From the NCBI GenBank assembly GCA_013298625.1, contig JAAFIF010000045.1, forward strand, positions 1 to 64,000: 64,000 bases of DNA. Direction: 5' to 3'. The position numbers and the translations under genes were made by a program. The notes under the pieces are model-generated. The model had not been told where the DNA came from. It searched no databases and saw nothing but the letters and a program-made list of their open reading frames with translations. This DNA comes from Myxococcales bacterium (GTDB lineage: Bacteria > Myxococcota_A > Polyangia > Polyangiales > Ga0077539). This document shows positions 50,462-59,893 of this stretch, one piece after another; positions within the stretch are counted from its first letter, which is position 1; each line of letters opens with the position of its first letter.

Positions 50462-51589
50462 ATGAAGACCGAATCACTCTCTCTCAAGTGCGCGATCGCG
50501 CTCTGCGTCGCGTCGCTGACCACGAGCGCGGCGAGCGAAGCCGAAGCGTCTCCGTGGGTGCTGCGCCCCGGCCGCATCGCGGTCTCGAGCGGCGTGTACT
50601 ACCAGTACGCAAACAGCGAGTTCTTCGCAGAGCCCGCCAACGGCAGGGGGATCACCGGCGACGTCCCGTTCTCTCTCCGTGGCCAATTTCACAGCGGAAC
50701 GATGTTCGTCGGCATCCGCGCCGCCTTCGTCGAGCGCTTCGAGTTCGAGCTCAACGTCCCCTTTCGCGTGGTCTCGTACACGGCCGACCCCGTCTTGCTC
50801 CTGCCGCGCCCGATGGGCTTCATGGGCGTCGAGTCCGACTACTACCGACAGAACATCATCAACCTCTCGCGCGCGACCGCGGGCGTCGCGGACATCAACG
50901 TCGCGCTTCGCTATCAGCTCGTGCAGCGCTCGCCCTTCGTCCTCGCCGCCGAGCTCAAGCTCAAGATGCCCACGGGCTACGCGCCGCCGCAGGGGACGTT
51001 CGGCGACCGTCCCACCAGCAACGCCGATTTTCTCGCGCGCGCAGGAGAGCTCGTTCGCCCTGAAAATATCCGGGACGACGTGACGCTCGGCGACGCTCAA
51101 CTCGACGTGACGACCTCGCTGCTCGCGGGCGTGGCGCTCTCGTCGGGGACGTTCTTTCGCCTCGACGCGGGCTTCGTCGCGCGCACCGAAGGCGCTGGGC
51201 AGCAGGTGCAAGGCTCGTTTCGCGTGGGGCAGTCCATCGGCCGACTGATGGTCTTCTTCGCGGGCCTCAACGGGCAGTACAGCGTCACGCAAGGCCGCGT
51301 GATCGGCGTGTCCGTGGCTGCGCAGGACCCGACGCTGCCGGCCAACCAATACGGCCGCGGCGACGATCCCACGTTCAACCTCTTGCTGCGCGAGGTGCGC
51401 CTCGACCGCGACATGCTCGACGTCACGGGCGGCGCGATCCTGCGGCTCTCTCCGAGCACCGAGATCAACCTCAGCTACACGCGCACCGTTCTCGGCCGCA
51501 ACGTCTCGGCGACCAACACCCTCGCGGCGGGCGTGAGCGTCAACACCGACTGGGCGTCGCTGGTTTCTTCCGCACGAAACGCACGCTGA
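50462..51589 (+). CDS. Outer-membrane beta-barrel protein
   Basis: 375 residues with signal peptide to EAEAS (~29). The mature part has regular alternating strands with aromatic girdles (ISSGVYYQYANSEFF; MFVGIRAAFVERFEFELNVPFRVV; INVALRYQLVQ; FVLAAELKLKMPTGY; GGAILRLSPSTEINLSYTRTVLGRNVS) as in DUF3187/transporter-type barrels. Similar proteins have been called outer-membrane transporters; substrate unknown. It lies 9 bases after the kinase gene, so these are probably co-transcribed, hinting at an envelope-related kinase target. Confidence 0.75.
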   Translation: MKTESLSLKCAIALCVASLTTSAASEAEASPWVLRPGRIAVSSGVYYQYANSEFFAEPANGRGITGDVPFSLRGQFHSGTMFVGIRAAFVERFEFELNVPFRVVSYTADPVLLLPRPMGFMGVESDYYRQNIINLSRATAGVADINVALRYQLVQRSPFVLAAELKLKMPTGYAPPQGTFGDRPTSNADFLARAGELVRPENIRDDVTLGDAQLDVTTSLLAGVALSSGTFFRLDAGFVARTEGAGQQVQGSFRVGQSIGRLMVFFAGLNGQYSVTQGRVIGVSVAAQDPTLPANQYGRGDDPTFNLLLREVRLDRDMLDVTGGAILRLSPSTEINLSYTRTVLGRNVSATNTLAAGVSVNTDWASLVSSARNAR

Positions 51590-51596
51590 CCCGCGG

Positions 51597-52481
51597 TCAA
51601 CGATTGGGCTGCAAGATCGCCGTGCTCGAGAAGCCCGCGCTCAATCGGTACTCGCGCATCGCGCCGGACGCCGGTCGCAGCGCGTCCGTGTAGCTCGCCA
51701 CCGTCACCCTCGCGTCGCGCGTGCGGAGGTTGGACTGCGCCAGCAGCGCGGTCGGCAAGAACACCACGCCGTTGGTGCGCGGCAAGCACACGATGGTCGT
51801 CGACGCCGCGGCCGTGTCGCGCGCGGTGACCGTGACGATCGCGCTCGTGGCGCCCGCGCTCTGCCAGCGAATCCCCACGTCGCCCGTCGCCGGCCACGGC
51901 CCGATCGGCGTGGCGTTGGGCTCGGTGATCGTGACGGGGCCGGGCATCGCCACCGAGAGGTCCAGGTCGTCGACCTCGTCGCCCTCGATCTCGCTCATCG
52001 ACGTGGCGCTCACCATCGAGCCCGCAGCCAGGGGCTCGCAGTTGGCGAAGGGGACGTTGAGGCCTTGGGCGCCCACCATTCCGATGGACATCGCGGGGCA
52101 AAACGAGAGCGTCTCTGTCGCCGCGCCCGCGGTGATGTTGAGCGCGCCCAAGCAGAGCCACGTCTGCTGCGGAATCAACAGCTCCACCGGCGGCGGATAC
52201 AGCACGCACTCGGCCTCGCGCGCGATCGGGTTGCGCGAGCGTCCGTTGCCCATGGCGGGGTCGAAGAAGAGGGCGGTCGCCGAACACGCGCGCGGCTCAG
52301 CGAGCGTCGCAGGCGCGCGGTGATGCGTGAGCACGACGGTCCGCGCCGCGCTCTGGGTGTCCTCGAGAAAGGGCCCGCTGCGCGCGAGCGGGCCGCCCAT
52401 CTGCCCCGGCGGTGGCCCACACGAAATCAAGATCCCCGTCGCCAGTGCGACCCCTGCGAAGCGTTGCGATCGAGCTGTCAT
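51597..52481 (-). CDS. Lipoprotein of unknown function
   Basis: 294 residues. Signal peptide with lipobox G-I-L-I-S-C (Cys21). The mature chain is beta-rich with scattered cysteines (RACSATALFF, AECVLYPP, TWLCLGALNITAG, NCEPLA, TIVCLPRTNG). A segment GDVGIRWQSAGATSAIVTVTARD resembles an immunoglobulin-like strand pair. No family recognised. Convergent with the outer-membrane protein gene (7-base gap). Confidence 0.7.
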   Translation of the reverse strand: MTARSQRFAGVALATGILISCGPPPGQMGGPLARSGPFLEDTQSAARTVVLTHHRAPATLAEPRACSATALFFDPAMGNGRSRNPIAREAECVLYPPPVELLIPQQTWLCLGALNITAGAATETLSFCPAMSIGMVGAQGLNVPFANCEPLAAGSMVSATSMSEIEGDEVDDLDLSVAMPGPVTITEPNATPIGPWPATGDVGIRWQSAGATSAIVTVTARDTAAASTTIVCLPRTNGVVFLPTALLAQSNLRTRDARVTVASYTDALRPASGAMREYRLSAGFSSTAILQPNR

Positions 52482-52516
52482 GCGCTGCTGTCGAGGCTAC
52501 CACCAGCGCAGCGCGA

Positions 52517-53455
52517 TCACGGCCCCTTCGCGATCAACCGCGCGCGCACCCAGCGCTGAAACGGAACGGCCAGCCCCGCGACGGTCCATCGACGCCGGTC
52601 GTACTGCTCGTCGGCGATGTCGTGGATCTCGCTGTTGGCCGCGTAGCGCTCGCCGCGCGCGCCGACGAGCGGCCGCCAGTTGCGAAACCCGCCGCCGTCG
52701 CTGCGAGACCCGTGGGGATAGCGGTCGTTGAGCGTGCGGTACGTGATGCTGTTGTCCGGGTGGCCGTCGATCATGTGCACCGTCCCGTCGGCGTCGATGC
52801 GCCAGACGATCAGCACGTGGCCGTTGGGGTTGTAGTAGACGGTCCCGGGGTGCACTGCGCCGCGCACGACGCGCGTGGGGTACGTGTCCGAGTTGGCCAC
52901 GGTGGTGGCCATTCGATAGAAGCCCGAGTCGACGGCGCTGGCGATCGCGTTGAACAGCGCGCGCGGCGTGTGAAAATCCGTCCATCGGTGCTGCCCTGCG
53001 GGGCGCACGCGCGAGGCGTAGCGACGGTCGCGCCCGGCGTAGAGCGTGTCCCGCGCGAACATAAACGGGAGCCCCTTACGAAACGCGAAGTACGCGCGCA
53101 GCGTGTACGGAACGTCTCCGCAGTCTGCGTGGAGATTCAACGGCCTGCGCGCTTGCACGTGCAGCGGGTTGACCCTGGCGTTGTTCAAGCAGCGCGAGAG
53201 CGTCCCGCAGCGGTGCTCGGCGACGCCGCGGCCGATCGCCGCGACGAACTCTCCGAACTCGCGCTCGGCTTGCGCGTCCCACGCACGCCGTGCGGTCCAC
53301 ACTTGAGACATGGGCCTGTCGTAGACGTCGGGGACCGTCGCGCGCGCCACCGGAGCAAACAGCGAGAGGCTGAGCGCAACCGAAGCCGCGGCGGCGAAGT
53401 TCGTCCGTCGAAGAGCGCGCACGCCCTCCGGGCCCGTCCGTCGTCCCGTGTCCAT
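52517..53455 (-). CDS. Secreted protein with Cys-His-Asp triad (papain/transglutaminase-like)
   Basis: 312 residues from the ATG at 53455. Signal peptide to ARA (~40, long n-region). LHADCGDVPYTLRAYFAFRKGLPF puts Cys112 at the start of a helix, as in papain- and transglutaminase-type enzymes; His213 follows in YYNPNGHVLIVWRI and Asp230 in VHMIDGHPDN. The order Cys-His-Asp and spacing fit a peptidase C1/transglutaminase-like or NlpC-like fold, but no family hit can be verified by eye. Secreted, possibly acting on proteins or peptidoglycan. A 121-base AT-rich spacer lies upstream. Confidence 0.7.
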   Translation of the reverse strand: MDTGRRTGPEGVRALRRTNFAAAASVALSLSLFAPVARATVPDVYDRPMSQVWTARRAWDAQAEREFGEFVAAIGRGVAEHRCGTLSRCLNNARVNPLHVQARRPLNLHADCGDVPYTLRAYFAFRKGLPFMFARDTLYAGRDRRYASRVRPAGQHRWTDFHTPRALFNAIASAVDSGFYRMATTVANSDTYPTRVVRGAVHPGTVYYNPNGHVLIVWRIDADGTVHMIDGHPDNSITYRTLNDRYPHGSRSDGGGFRNWRPLVGARGERYAANSEIHDIADEQYDRRRWTVAGLAVPFQRWVRARLIAKGP

Positions 53456-53576
53456 CGGGGGGACCTTAACCAACGTCAGCGAGAATGACACCCCTCGGAT
53501 AGCCGATTGAAATCATTAAATTCAGCAGTTTAGACCTATTGCTGAAGATTCTTCGGTACGCGTCTCGAGCGCGCGT
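53456..53576 (-). promoter_or_regulatory. AT-rich promoter region with inverted repeat
   Basis: Distinctly AT-rich (e.g. GAAATCATTAAATTCAG near 53509) against a GC-rich background. It contains perfect 7-base arms TTCAGCA (53521-53527) and TGCTGAA (53540-53546), a possible operator or hairpin. It lies upstream of the secreted protein gene and downstream of the NtrC-family gene. Confidence 0.5.
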
Positions 53577-54971
53577 CTACTCGTCGTCGGCTTCGCTGCT
53601 GTCATCGGCGCCGGGCCGACGCACGCCGAGCGAGCGCATCTTCTTGTAGAAGTGCGACCGCTCGAGGCCGAGGTCGCGCGCTGCGTGAGTCGCGTTGCCC
53701 TTGTGGTGATCGAGCGAGCGAAGGATGAGGTCGCGCTCGGCGGCTTCGAGCATCTCTCGCAGCGAGACGCCCGCGCGGTAGTAGCCGTCGTTGCCTCCAG
53801 AGAGAGAAGCGCCGAGGACCATGCGAACGTCTTGCTCGTCGATGACCTCGTCGGGCGTGAGAATCACCAGTCGTTCGACGAGGTTCTTGAGCTCGCGGAC
53901 GTTGCCAGGAAACGGGTGCTTCGCGAGCAGCGCGACCGCCGCGGGCGTGACGGTCTTGGTCGCGCGATCGTTGGCCTCGCACGACGCCGGCAAGAACGCA
54001 GCGAGCAACAGCGGAACATCCTCGCGTCGCTGCCGCAGCGGCGGCACGTGAATGGGCACGACGTTCAATCGATCGTAGAGGTCCGCGCGAAAACGGGAGT
54101 CAGTGACGTCCTGCGGCAGCTCGCGATTGGTCGCGGCGACGATGCGGACGTTGATCTTGTGCACCTCGTGGCCGCCCACGCGCTCGAGCTCGCCCTCTTG
54201 CAGCACGCGCAAGAGCTTGGCTTGCATCGCCGCGGGCATGTCGCCGACCTCGTCGAGAAAGAGCGTGCCCGAGTGGGCGCGCTCGAACTTTCCGCGGCGC
54301 ATGCGCGAGGCGCCCGTGAAGGCGCCGGCCTCGTGGCCGAACAGCTCGCTCTCGATCAGGTCCGCGGGCACCGCCGCGCAGTTGAGCTTCTCGAGCGGCC
54401 CCTGCGCCCTGCGCGAGCCCTCGTGAATCGCGCGCGCGACGAGCTCTTTGCCCGTCCCGCGCTCGCCCGTGACGAGCACGGGCGCGTTGGCGCTGGCCGC
54501 CAATCGAACGCGCTCGCGCAGCTCGCGCATGACCGAGCTGTCTCCGAGCAGCCCCGTCGCGACGCCCGAGAGGCGCTTGAGCTTCTTGTTCTCCGTCGTG
54601 AGCCGCGAGAGCTCGAGGGTGTTCGAGACGGTGAGCAAGAGCTTGTCTGTCGAGAGCGGCTTCTCGAGAAAATCCTGGGCGCCCAGGCGCGTGGCTTGGA
54701 CGGCGGTCTCGATCGTTCCGTGCCCGGACATGACGATCACGGGGGTGTCGACGCCCTGCGCGCGGGCGCGCTCGAGCACTTGAAGCCCGTCCATCCCTGG
54801 CAGCTGCACGTCCATCAGCGCCAGGTCGAAGGCCCGCGTCGCGATCTTGTCGAGCGCGCTCGGACCATCGCTGGCCGAGTCGACGTCGTAGCCCTCCACT
54901 TTCAATGCGCTGCGCACGGTCCGAACGATGTTCGGCTCGTCATCCACCACCAGAATCGATGCACGTCCCAA
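53577..54971 (-). CDS. NtrC-family sigma-54-dependent response regulator
   Basis: 464 residues from a TTG at 54971, the most natural start ahead of SILVVDDEPN; an upstream GTG is possible. Receiver domain 1-120 with acidic pair D10/D11, phospho-acceptor Asp54 and Lys104. AAA+ domain ~138-365: Walker A GERGTGKE (169-176), sigma-54 loop GAFTGA (216-221), Walker B TLFLDE (236-241) and the usual FRADLYDRLNV. A Fis-type helix-turn-helix at ~413-447 (HKGNATHAARDLGLERSHFYKKM) binds enhancers. It activates sigma-54 promoters when phosphorylated. No histidine kinase gene is adjacent, so its partner is unknown. Confidence 0.92.
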   Translation of the reverse strand: MGRASILVVDDEPNIVRTVRSALKVEGYDVDSASDGPSALDKIATRAFDLALMDVQLPGMDGLQVLERARAQGVDTPVIVMSGHGTIETAVQATRLGAQDFLEKPLSTDKLLLTVSNTLELSRLTTENKKLKRLSGVATGLLGDSSVMRELRERVRLAASANAPVLVTGERGTGKELVARAIHEGSRRAQGPLEKLNCAAVPADLIESELFGHEAGAFTGASRMRRGKFERAHSGTLFLDEVGDMPAAMQAKLLRVLQEGELERVGGHEVHKINVRIVAATNRELPQDVTDSRFRADLYDRLNVVPIHVPPLRQRREDVPLLLAAFLPASCEANDRATKTVTPAAVALLAKHPFPGNVRELKNLVERLVILTPDEVIDEQDVRMVLGASLSGGNDGYYRAGVSLREMLEAAERDLILRSLDHHKGNATHAARDLGLERSHFYKKMRSLGVRRPGADDSSEADDE

Positions 54972-55085
54972 AGCGCTGCAGAGTGTAGCGCGACGGTGAT
55001 CGATCACCGAGCAGCGCTGTGCTCGCCGCCTTCGCACGATCGCGCGCTCGCACGATCACCGACTGCGTAGGGGAGAAATAGAAAA

Positions 55086-55132
55086 CGCCGGTCAGGATGG
55101 CGTGGGGGGGGGACCGCCTCGGCTGACCGGCG
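55086..55132 (-). terminator. Rho-independent terminator of the OppF-type ATPase gene
   Basis: Perfect 9-base arms CGCCGGTCA (55086-55094) and TGACCGGCG (55124-55132), with a 29-base loop. Read on the minus strand, the stem is followed by TTTTCTATTTCT, a U-rich tract. It lies about 100 bases after the stop at 55231, in the 193-base spacer before the NtrC-family gene. Confidence 0.75.
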
Positions 55133-55230
55133 CAAAGAGAAGAAACCACGGCGCATCCCTTCTCGCAACCGGATTTTGTCACCCCGGCGCATTTTTCGCG
55201 TCTATCCAGCAAATTCGCTGACAGAAATGT

Positions 55231-56232
55231 TCACCCCTCGGCCTTGAAGCACGCGACCTTGTGCGACGGGCGAGCCTTGAGCGCCACGAGGGGCGGCGCC
55301 TCGCGGTCGCACACGCCCTTCTCGGCGATGGGGCAGCGCGGATGAAACGTGCACCCCGGCGGCGGATCGATCGGCGAGGGAACATCTCCCTGCAGCACGA
55401 TCCTCGACCGCTTCGTCTCGGGGTCGGGCACGGGCACGGCGCTCATGAGCGCGCGCGTGTACGGGTGCTTGGGGTCGTCGTACAGCTCGCGCGACGGCGC
55501 GGTCTCGACCACGCGCCCGAGGTACATCACCGCCACGCGGTGCGAGAGGTATTCGACCACCTTCAAGTCGTGCGCGATGAACAGGTACGCGAGCCCGAGC
55601 TCTTCTTGCAGGTCCTTCAGCAAATTGACGATCTGCGCCTGAATCGACACGTCGAGCGCGCTGATCGGCTCGTCCGCCACGATGAACCGCGGGTCCACGG
55701 CGAGCGCGCGCGCGATGCCCACGCGCTGCCGCTGTCCTCCCGAGAACTCGTGGGGATATCGGTCCATCTGATCCGCGCGCAGACCGACCTTGGTGAGCAG
55801 CGATCGCACGCGCTCGTCCGCCTCGCTCTTGTTCTTCACGAGCCCGTGGATCTCGAACGCCTCGGCCACGGTGTCCCGCACGGACATGCGCGGGTCGAGG
55901 CTCGCGTACGGGTCCTGAAAAATGATCTGCATGCGTCGACGCAGCGGGCGCATCGCGCCGCTCGAGAGCTTCGTGATGTCCTTGCCCTCGAAGTGAATCG
56001 AGCCCGAGGTCGGCTCGATCAAGCGCAGGATGGTTCGACCGAGGGTGCTCTTTCCGCAGCCGGACTCGCCGACGAGGCCGACGGTCTCGCCCGCGAACAC
56101 CTCGAGCGAGACGCGATCGACCGCGCGAACGACGCCACCCTTGCGAAATGGCCCGCGGTTGACCGCGAAGTGCGTCGAGAGTTCGTCGACGCTGCACAGC
56201 GGCGTCGAGTCAGTTGCAGGTGCTTCGGACAT
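55231..56232 (-). CDS. Oligopeptide/dipeptide ABC transporter ATPase, OppF/DppF type
   Basis: 333 residues from the ATG at 56232. Walker [13 protein letters not shown] (~54-65), Q-loop [12 protein letters not shown], signature [14 protein letters not shown], Walker [13 protein letters not shown] and H-loop FIAHDLKVV. The C-terminal ~70 residues carry the oligopeptide-specific extension with clustered cysteines (GCTFHPRCP...CDRE), which holds an iron-sulfur cluster in some homologues. It energises import of peptides or nickel. The matching OppD-type gene is at 58221, but two plus-strand genes lie between them. No binding protein or permease in the window. Confidence 0.93.
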   Translation of the reverse strand: MSEAPATDSTPLCSVDELSTHFAVNRGPFRKGGVVRAVDRVSLEVFAGETVGLVGESGCGKSTLGRTILRLIEPTSGSIHFEGKDITKLSSGAMRPLRRRMQIIFQDPYASLDPRMSVRDTVAEAFEIHGLVKNKSEADERVRSLLTKVGLRADQMDRYPHEFSGGQRQRVGIARALAVDPRFIVADEPISALDVSIQAQIVNLLKDLQEELGLAYLFIAHDLKVVEYLSHRVAVMYLGRVVETAPSRELYDDPKHPYTRALMSAVPVPDPETKRSRIVLQGDVPSPIDPPPGCTFHPRCPIAEKGVCDREAPPLVALKARPSHKVACFKAEG

Positions 56233-56280
56233 CAGTTGCACCCGTGAGACTACCAGCCCGAGGCCGTACACTGGTGCGCC

Positions 56281-57225
56281 GTGAAGACCCGCGACGATCG
56301 CGTCGAGCTCGGCCCCGACGCCAGCCACCTCGCCGTCACCGAGCGCGGCGACAGCTGGGTCGCCTTCGCCGAGCGCAGCTACGTCAGCCTGTTCGACGGC
56401 GCGTGCAACGAGGTCGCGAGGACCTTCGTTCCGGCAAAGGTCACCGCCATCGACGCCCTCGCCGACGGCTCGCTCGCCGTCCTCTGCGGCCGCTACCGCG
56501 ACGTGTGGGGCCAGCGCACCACCGGGGCCACCGTGCTCGTCCTCGGCGCAGACGGCGCCGTACGCTCGCGCACCGAGGTCGCCGACGGGTGGAGCACGAC
56601 GCTCCTCGCCGAGAGCGCTACGCGGTTTCATCTCTGCTCGAAGCGCTCGGTGCTCACGGCGGACGTCTCGGGCGCGACGAGCACCCGCACATTCACGTTC
56701 AACGCGACGTTCGCCCGCGATTTGCGCGCGCGCGAGCCGTGGGCCTGCAACGCGTGGCAAGCGCGGCCCGTGTCCGATCCGCAGTGGTTCGCCCCCGTCA
56801 CGGGAACCGAGCGGATCATCGGCAGGATCGTCGAGGGCTACGCGCCGCTCGCGATCGCGCTCATCGAGCGAGGCGCGTGGGGCGTCTATCGCAGCGCTCG
56901 CCTCGGCCGCGCATACGTCTTGATGCGCCTCGGGCGCACCGCGCCGAACGGCGTCTTCGAGCAGCCCGCGGCCGTCGCGTGCGAGACGATCTTGCGCGAA
57001 GAATGCACGCACCTCGCCGCCACGCTCGACGACGGAGCGTGGGTGTTTTCTCGGGACCAACGCGCGCTGCGCTTCGACGGCGCGGCCAACAGCGTGCGCA
57101 CCGTCGATCTGTCCGAGCCGAGCTCGAGCAGCCGCGCCTTCGCCATCAGTGACTCGGGCCGCGAGCTCGCAGCGCTGCTCGCGACCCCAGAGCGCTGCGT
57201 GCTTCGTCGCGCGTCCGTTCGCTGA
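56281..57225 (+). CDS. Tandem paralogue 1 (unknown, propeller-like)
   Basis: 314 residues, GTG start. It has no signal peptide. A clear paralogue of the next gene: both begin MKT-x-DDR-x-EL, keep [26 protein letters not shown]-like and [20 protein letters not shown]-like segments, and end [19 protein letters not shown]. Regular ~40-residue beta-strand units (SWVAF, SLAVLC, TVLVLG, GAWGVY, GAWVF) suggest a beta-propeller. Function unknown. Inserted on the opposite strand between the two opp-type ATPase genes, only 48 bases from the OppF start. Confidence 0.75.
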   Translation: MKTRDDRVELGPDASHLAVTERGDSWVAFAERSYVSLFDGACNEVARTFVPAKVTAIDALADGSLAVLCGRYRDVWGQRTTGATVLVLGADGAVRSRTEVADGWSTTLLAESATRFHLCSKRSVLTADVSGATSTRTFTFNATFARDLRAREPWACNAWQARPVSDPQWFAPVTGTERIIGRIVEGYAPLAIALIERGAWGVYRSARLGRAYVLMRLGRTAPNGVFEQPAAVACETILREECTHLAATLDDGAWVFSRDQRALRFDGAANSVRTVDLSEPSSSSRAFAISDSGRELAALLATPERCVLRRASVR

Positions 57226-57269
57226 GCGCCGCCCGAGCGCCGCTCGCGCAGCGCAGTACACTCTCGCGC

Positions 57270-58217
57270 GTGAAGACCAGCGACGACCGTGCAGAGCTCG
57301 ACGCGAGCGCGACGCACATCGCGATCACCGAGGCGGGCGACGTGTGGATCGCCTTCGGACACCGCGGCTTCGTGGCGAAGCTCGACCGCGCGTGCAACGA
57401 GGTGGGACGCGCGTTTGTCCCGGGCAGCGTCGTGGCGATGGACGCGCTTCGGGACGGGTCGATCGCCGTCTTGTGCAGCGGTCGACGAGACGCTTGGGGA
57501 CGACGCACCGCGGACTCGACGGTGATCGTGCTCTCGCCGGACGGAGAAGTGCGCTCGCGCAGAGTGCTCTCGGCGCAGCTGTCGAGCGCGATCGTCGCAG
57601 AGAACGGCGGGCGATTTCACATCGACGCGCAATGGTCCGTGGTCACGCTCACGTCCGAAGGAGGCGTGCGCTCGCGCCCCATGGGCGGCGTGCTTCGATC
57701 GCTCTGCCGAGACCCCCGCACGCGCGAGCCGTGGCTCTGCGTGGCCGCTCGCATGGTCGCCCTCGACGAGGCGCTCGCGCAGCCCGTCGGACGAGGCCGC
57801 GCCAACATCTTGAGCCTGTACATCCCTGGCTACGCCTCGATCGACGCGAGGCACGTCGAGGGAGGGGCTTGGGTCACCTATCGAACGGTCAACCGAGGGC
57901 AACCCTACGCGCTCGTGCGCGTCGCGCCGACGAGCACTAACGAGGGGGTCTTTACGCCGGCGACGATCGTCGCAGAGGTCGCGCTCGCGTCGAGCCCGAC
58001 GCACCTCGCGGCGACGAGCGACGGAGGCGCGTGGGTCTTGCTGCCCGGCGCGAGAGCGCAGCGCTTCGACATGGTCGGGACCAGCACCGAGACCGTCGAT
58101 TGGAGCGAGCGCTTCAGCGAGAACCGCGCGTTCGCCTCGAGCGACTCGGGCGCGCACTGCGCGGCGCTGATGGGGACCCAAGAGGGGTGCGTCCTGCGTC
58201 GCGCGACCGTCGAGTGA
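57270..58217 (+). CDS. Tandem paralogue 2 (unknown, propeller-like)
   Basis: 315 residues, GTG start 44 bases after the previous stop. It shares its layout and many segments with the gene at 56281 ([55 protein letters not shown]), implying a tandem duplication followed by divergence in the middle. No signal peptide, no enzyme motif. Convergent with the OppD-type gene, ending 3 bases before its stop. Confidence 0.75.
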   Translation: MKTSDDRAELDASATHIAITEAGDVWIAFGHRGFVAKLDRACNEVGRAFVPGSVVAMDALRDGSIAVLCSGRRDAWGRRTADSTVIVLSPDGEVRSRRVLSAQLSSAIVAENGGRFHIDAQWSVVTLTSEGGVRSRPMGGVLRSLCRDPRTREPWLCVAARMVALDEALAQPVGRGRANILSLYIPGYASIDARHVEGGAWVTYRTVNRGQPYALVRVAPTSTNEGVFTPATIVAEVALASSPTHLAATSDGGAWVLLPGARAQRFDMVGTSTETVDWSERFSENRAFASSDSGAHCAALMGTQEGCVLRRATVE

Positions 58218-58220
58218 GCC

Positions 58221-59192
58221 CTACGCCTCGACGTGACAGCGAACGAGACGGCCGTCGGCGCGCGCTTCGAGCGCGGGCTCTTCGCTCGCGCAGCGGTCGA
58301 TCGCGACGTCGCAGCGATCACGAAACCTGCACCCTGGCGGCAGCTTGCGCAGGTCCGGGACCACGCCAGGAATCGTCGGGAGCCTGGGTTTTCTCGCGTT
58401 GTCCGAGTACGACGGCACCGAGCGAAGCAGCCCGCGCGTGTACGGGTGCTGCGGCTTGCGAAAGAGGTCCTTCACCGGCGCGCTCTCGACCACGCGGCCC
58501 GCGTACATGACCACGACGTGCTCGGCGAACTCGGCGACGAGCCCGAGGTCGTGGGTGATGAGCATCACGGCCATCCCGGTCTTCTTGCGCAGGTCCGCGA
58601 GCAGCTCGAGGATCTGCGCCTGAATCGTGACGTCGAGCGCTGTCGTGGGCTCGTCGGCGATCAGCAGCTTGGGGTCGCACGCGAGGGCCATGGCGATCAT
58701 CACGCGCTGACGCATTCCGCCGGACAACTGATGGGGATACGCGCTCACGCGCTCGGCGGGCGACGGGATGCCGACGAGCGCGAGCAGCTCGACCGCGCGC
58801 GCGAGCGCCTCGCGCTTGGACTTCTTCTGGTGAAGGATGATGCTCTCGGCGATCTGCTCGCCCACGGTGTAGACCGGGTTGAGCGAGCTCATCGGCTCTT
58901 GAAAGACCATCGCGATCTCGCGGCCGCGGATCGAGCGCATCTCTTTCTCCGAGAGCGCGAGCAGGTCGCGGCCCTCGAAGACGATCTTGCCAGAGGCCAC
59001 TTTGCCGGGGCGCTGGATGAGCCGGAGGATCGAGAGGGACGTGACGCTCTTTCCGCAGCCGGACTCGCCGACGATGCCGATCGTCCCGCCCGCAGGAATC
59101 TCGAAGGACACGTCGTCCACCGCGCGCAAGACGCCGCCGTCCGTCGCGAACTCCGTCACCAGATGCTCGACCCGCAAGAGTGCTTCGGCCAC
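58221..59192 (-). CDS. Oligopeptide/dipeptide ABC transporter ATPase, OppD/DppD type
   Basis: 323 residues from the GTG at 59192 (upstream frame rejected). [28 protein letters not shown], Walker [15 protein letters not shown]-loop [12 protein letters not shown], signature [15 protein letters not shown], Walker [14 protein letters not shown]-loop [10 protein letters not shown]-terminal [15 protein letters not shown] gives the peptide-type Cys extension. SLNPVY and KSVTSLS are typical of OppD rather than OppF. It pairs with the OppF-type ATPase at 55231. Permease genes may lie elsewhere. Confidence 0.93.
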   Translation of the reverse strand: MAEALLRVEHLVTEFATDGGVLRAVDDVSFEIPAGGTIGIVGESGCGKSVTSLSILRLIQRPGKVASGKIVFEGRDLLALSEKEMRSIRGREIAMVFQEPMSSLNPVYTVGEQIAESIILHQKKSKREALARAVELLALVGIPSPAERVSAYPHQLSGGMRQRVMIAMALACDPKLLIADEPTTALDVTIQAQILELLADLRKKTGMAVMLITHDLGLVAEFAEHVVVMYAGRVVESAPVKDLFRKPQHPYTRGLLRSVPSYSDNARKPRLPTIPGVVPDLRKLPPGCRFRDRCDVAIDRCASEEPALEARADGRLVRCHVEA

Positions 59193-59269
59193 GTTGATGC
59201 GCGCGAGGGTAACAGACCGCGCTCGCTCATCGTAGCCGCGAAGCGCGGAGACAACCGTCGCGCGCGAGC

Positions 59270-59893
59270 TCACAATCCGAAGCGAAATCCCAGGTCGAAC
59301 TCGAAGCTCGCCGTCGGCACCCGCTCGCTGCCAAACGCGCGGAGCCGCGTGAAGAGCAGCGTCGTGACGCCCCAGCGACCGCGGCTCCACAGGTCCGCCC
59401 CCGCGCCCACCGAGAACAGCCCCGTCCACGCTTCGTCCTGCGCGCCCGCTGGCGCCTCGATCCGCTGCGCGAAGCGCGTCCACGCGAAGCCTCCGCCCAC
59501 CAGCGCGAAGGGCCGAAACAGCCCGCCCGGATGGTTGAGCCCGATCTTGGCGCGCACGACCTCGACCGAGAGCCCGAGGGACGGCGTGCGCTCGCTGAGC
59601 GGGTCACTCGACAGAACCGCCAGCGAAATCGCAGGACCGAGTGACACAGCGCGGTCCGCCGCGAGGTAGAAGTCCGCGTCCCACCCGAGCGCGAGCGCCC
59701 AGCCGGGCTCGCCCCGCGCGCCGACGTACACCGCGTCCGTCACGATGGTGGGCCGGTCGTCGACCGCGCGCGCCTCCATCGCGAAGAGCGAGAGCGCGAG
59801 GCCCGAGAGCAGCGCCGCGACGCGCGAAGCGGACGCCGTTCGTGCTACGTGTGTCCGTATTTCAGCCGTGGATCGCACGCAGTCGAATCGCAT
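59270..59893 (-). CDS. Small outer-membrane barrel-like protein
   Basis: 207 residues from the ATG at 59893; a GTG at 59878 is also possible. Signal peptide to AMEARA (~40). The mature chain has about eight amphipathic strands ([95 protein letters not shown]) and ends in an aromatic residue pattern suited to barrel insertion. Its start overlaps the divergent YkuD start by 26 bases if the longest forms are used. Confidence 0.65.
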   Translation of the reverse strand: MRFDCVRSTAEIRTHVARTASASRVAALLSGLALSLFAMEARAVDDRPTIVTDAVYVGARGEPGWALALGWDADFYLAADRAVSLGPAISLAVLSSDPLSERTPSLGLSVEVVRAKIGLNHPGGLFRPFALVGGGFAWTRFAQRIEAPAGAQDEAWTGLFSVGAGADLWSRGRWGVTTLLFTRLRAFGSERVPTASFEFDLGFRFGL

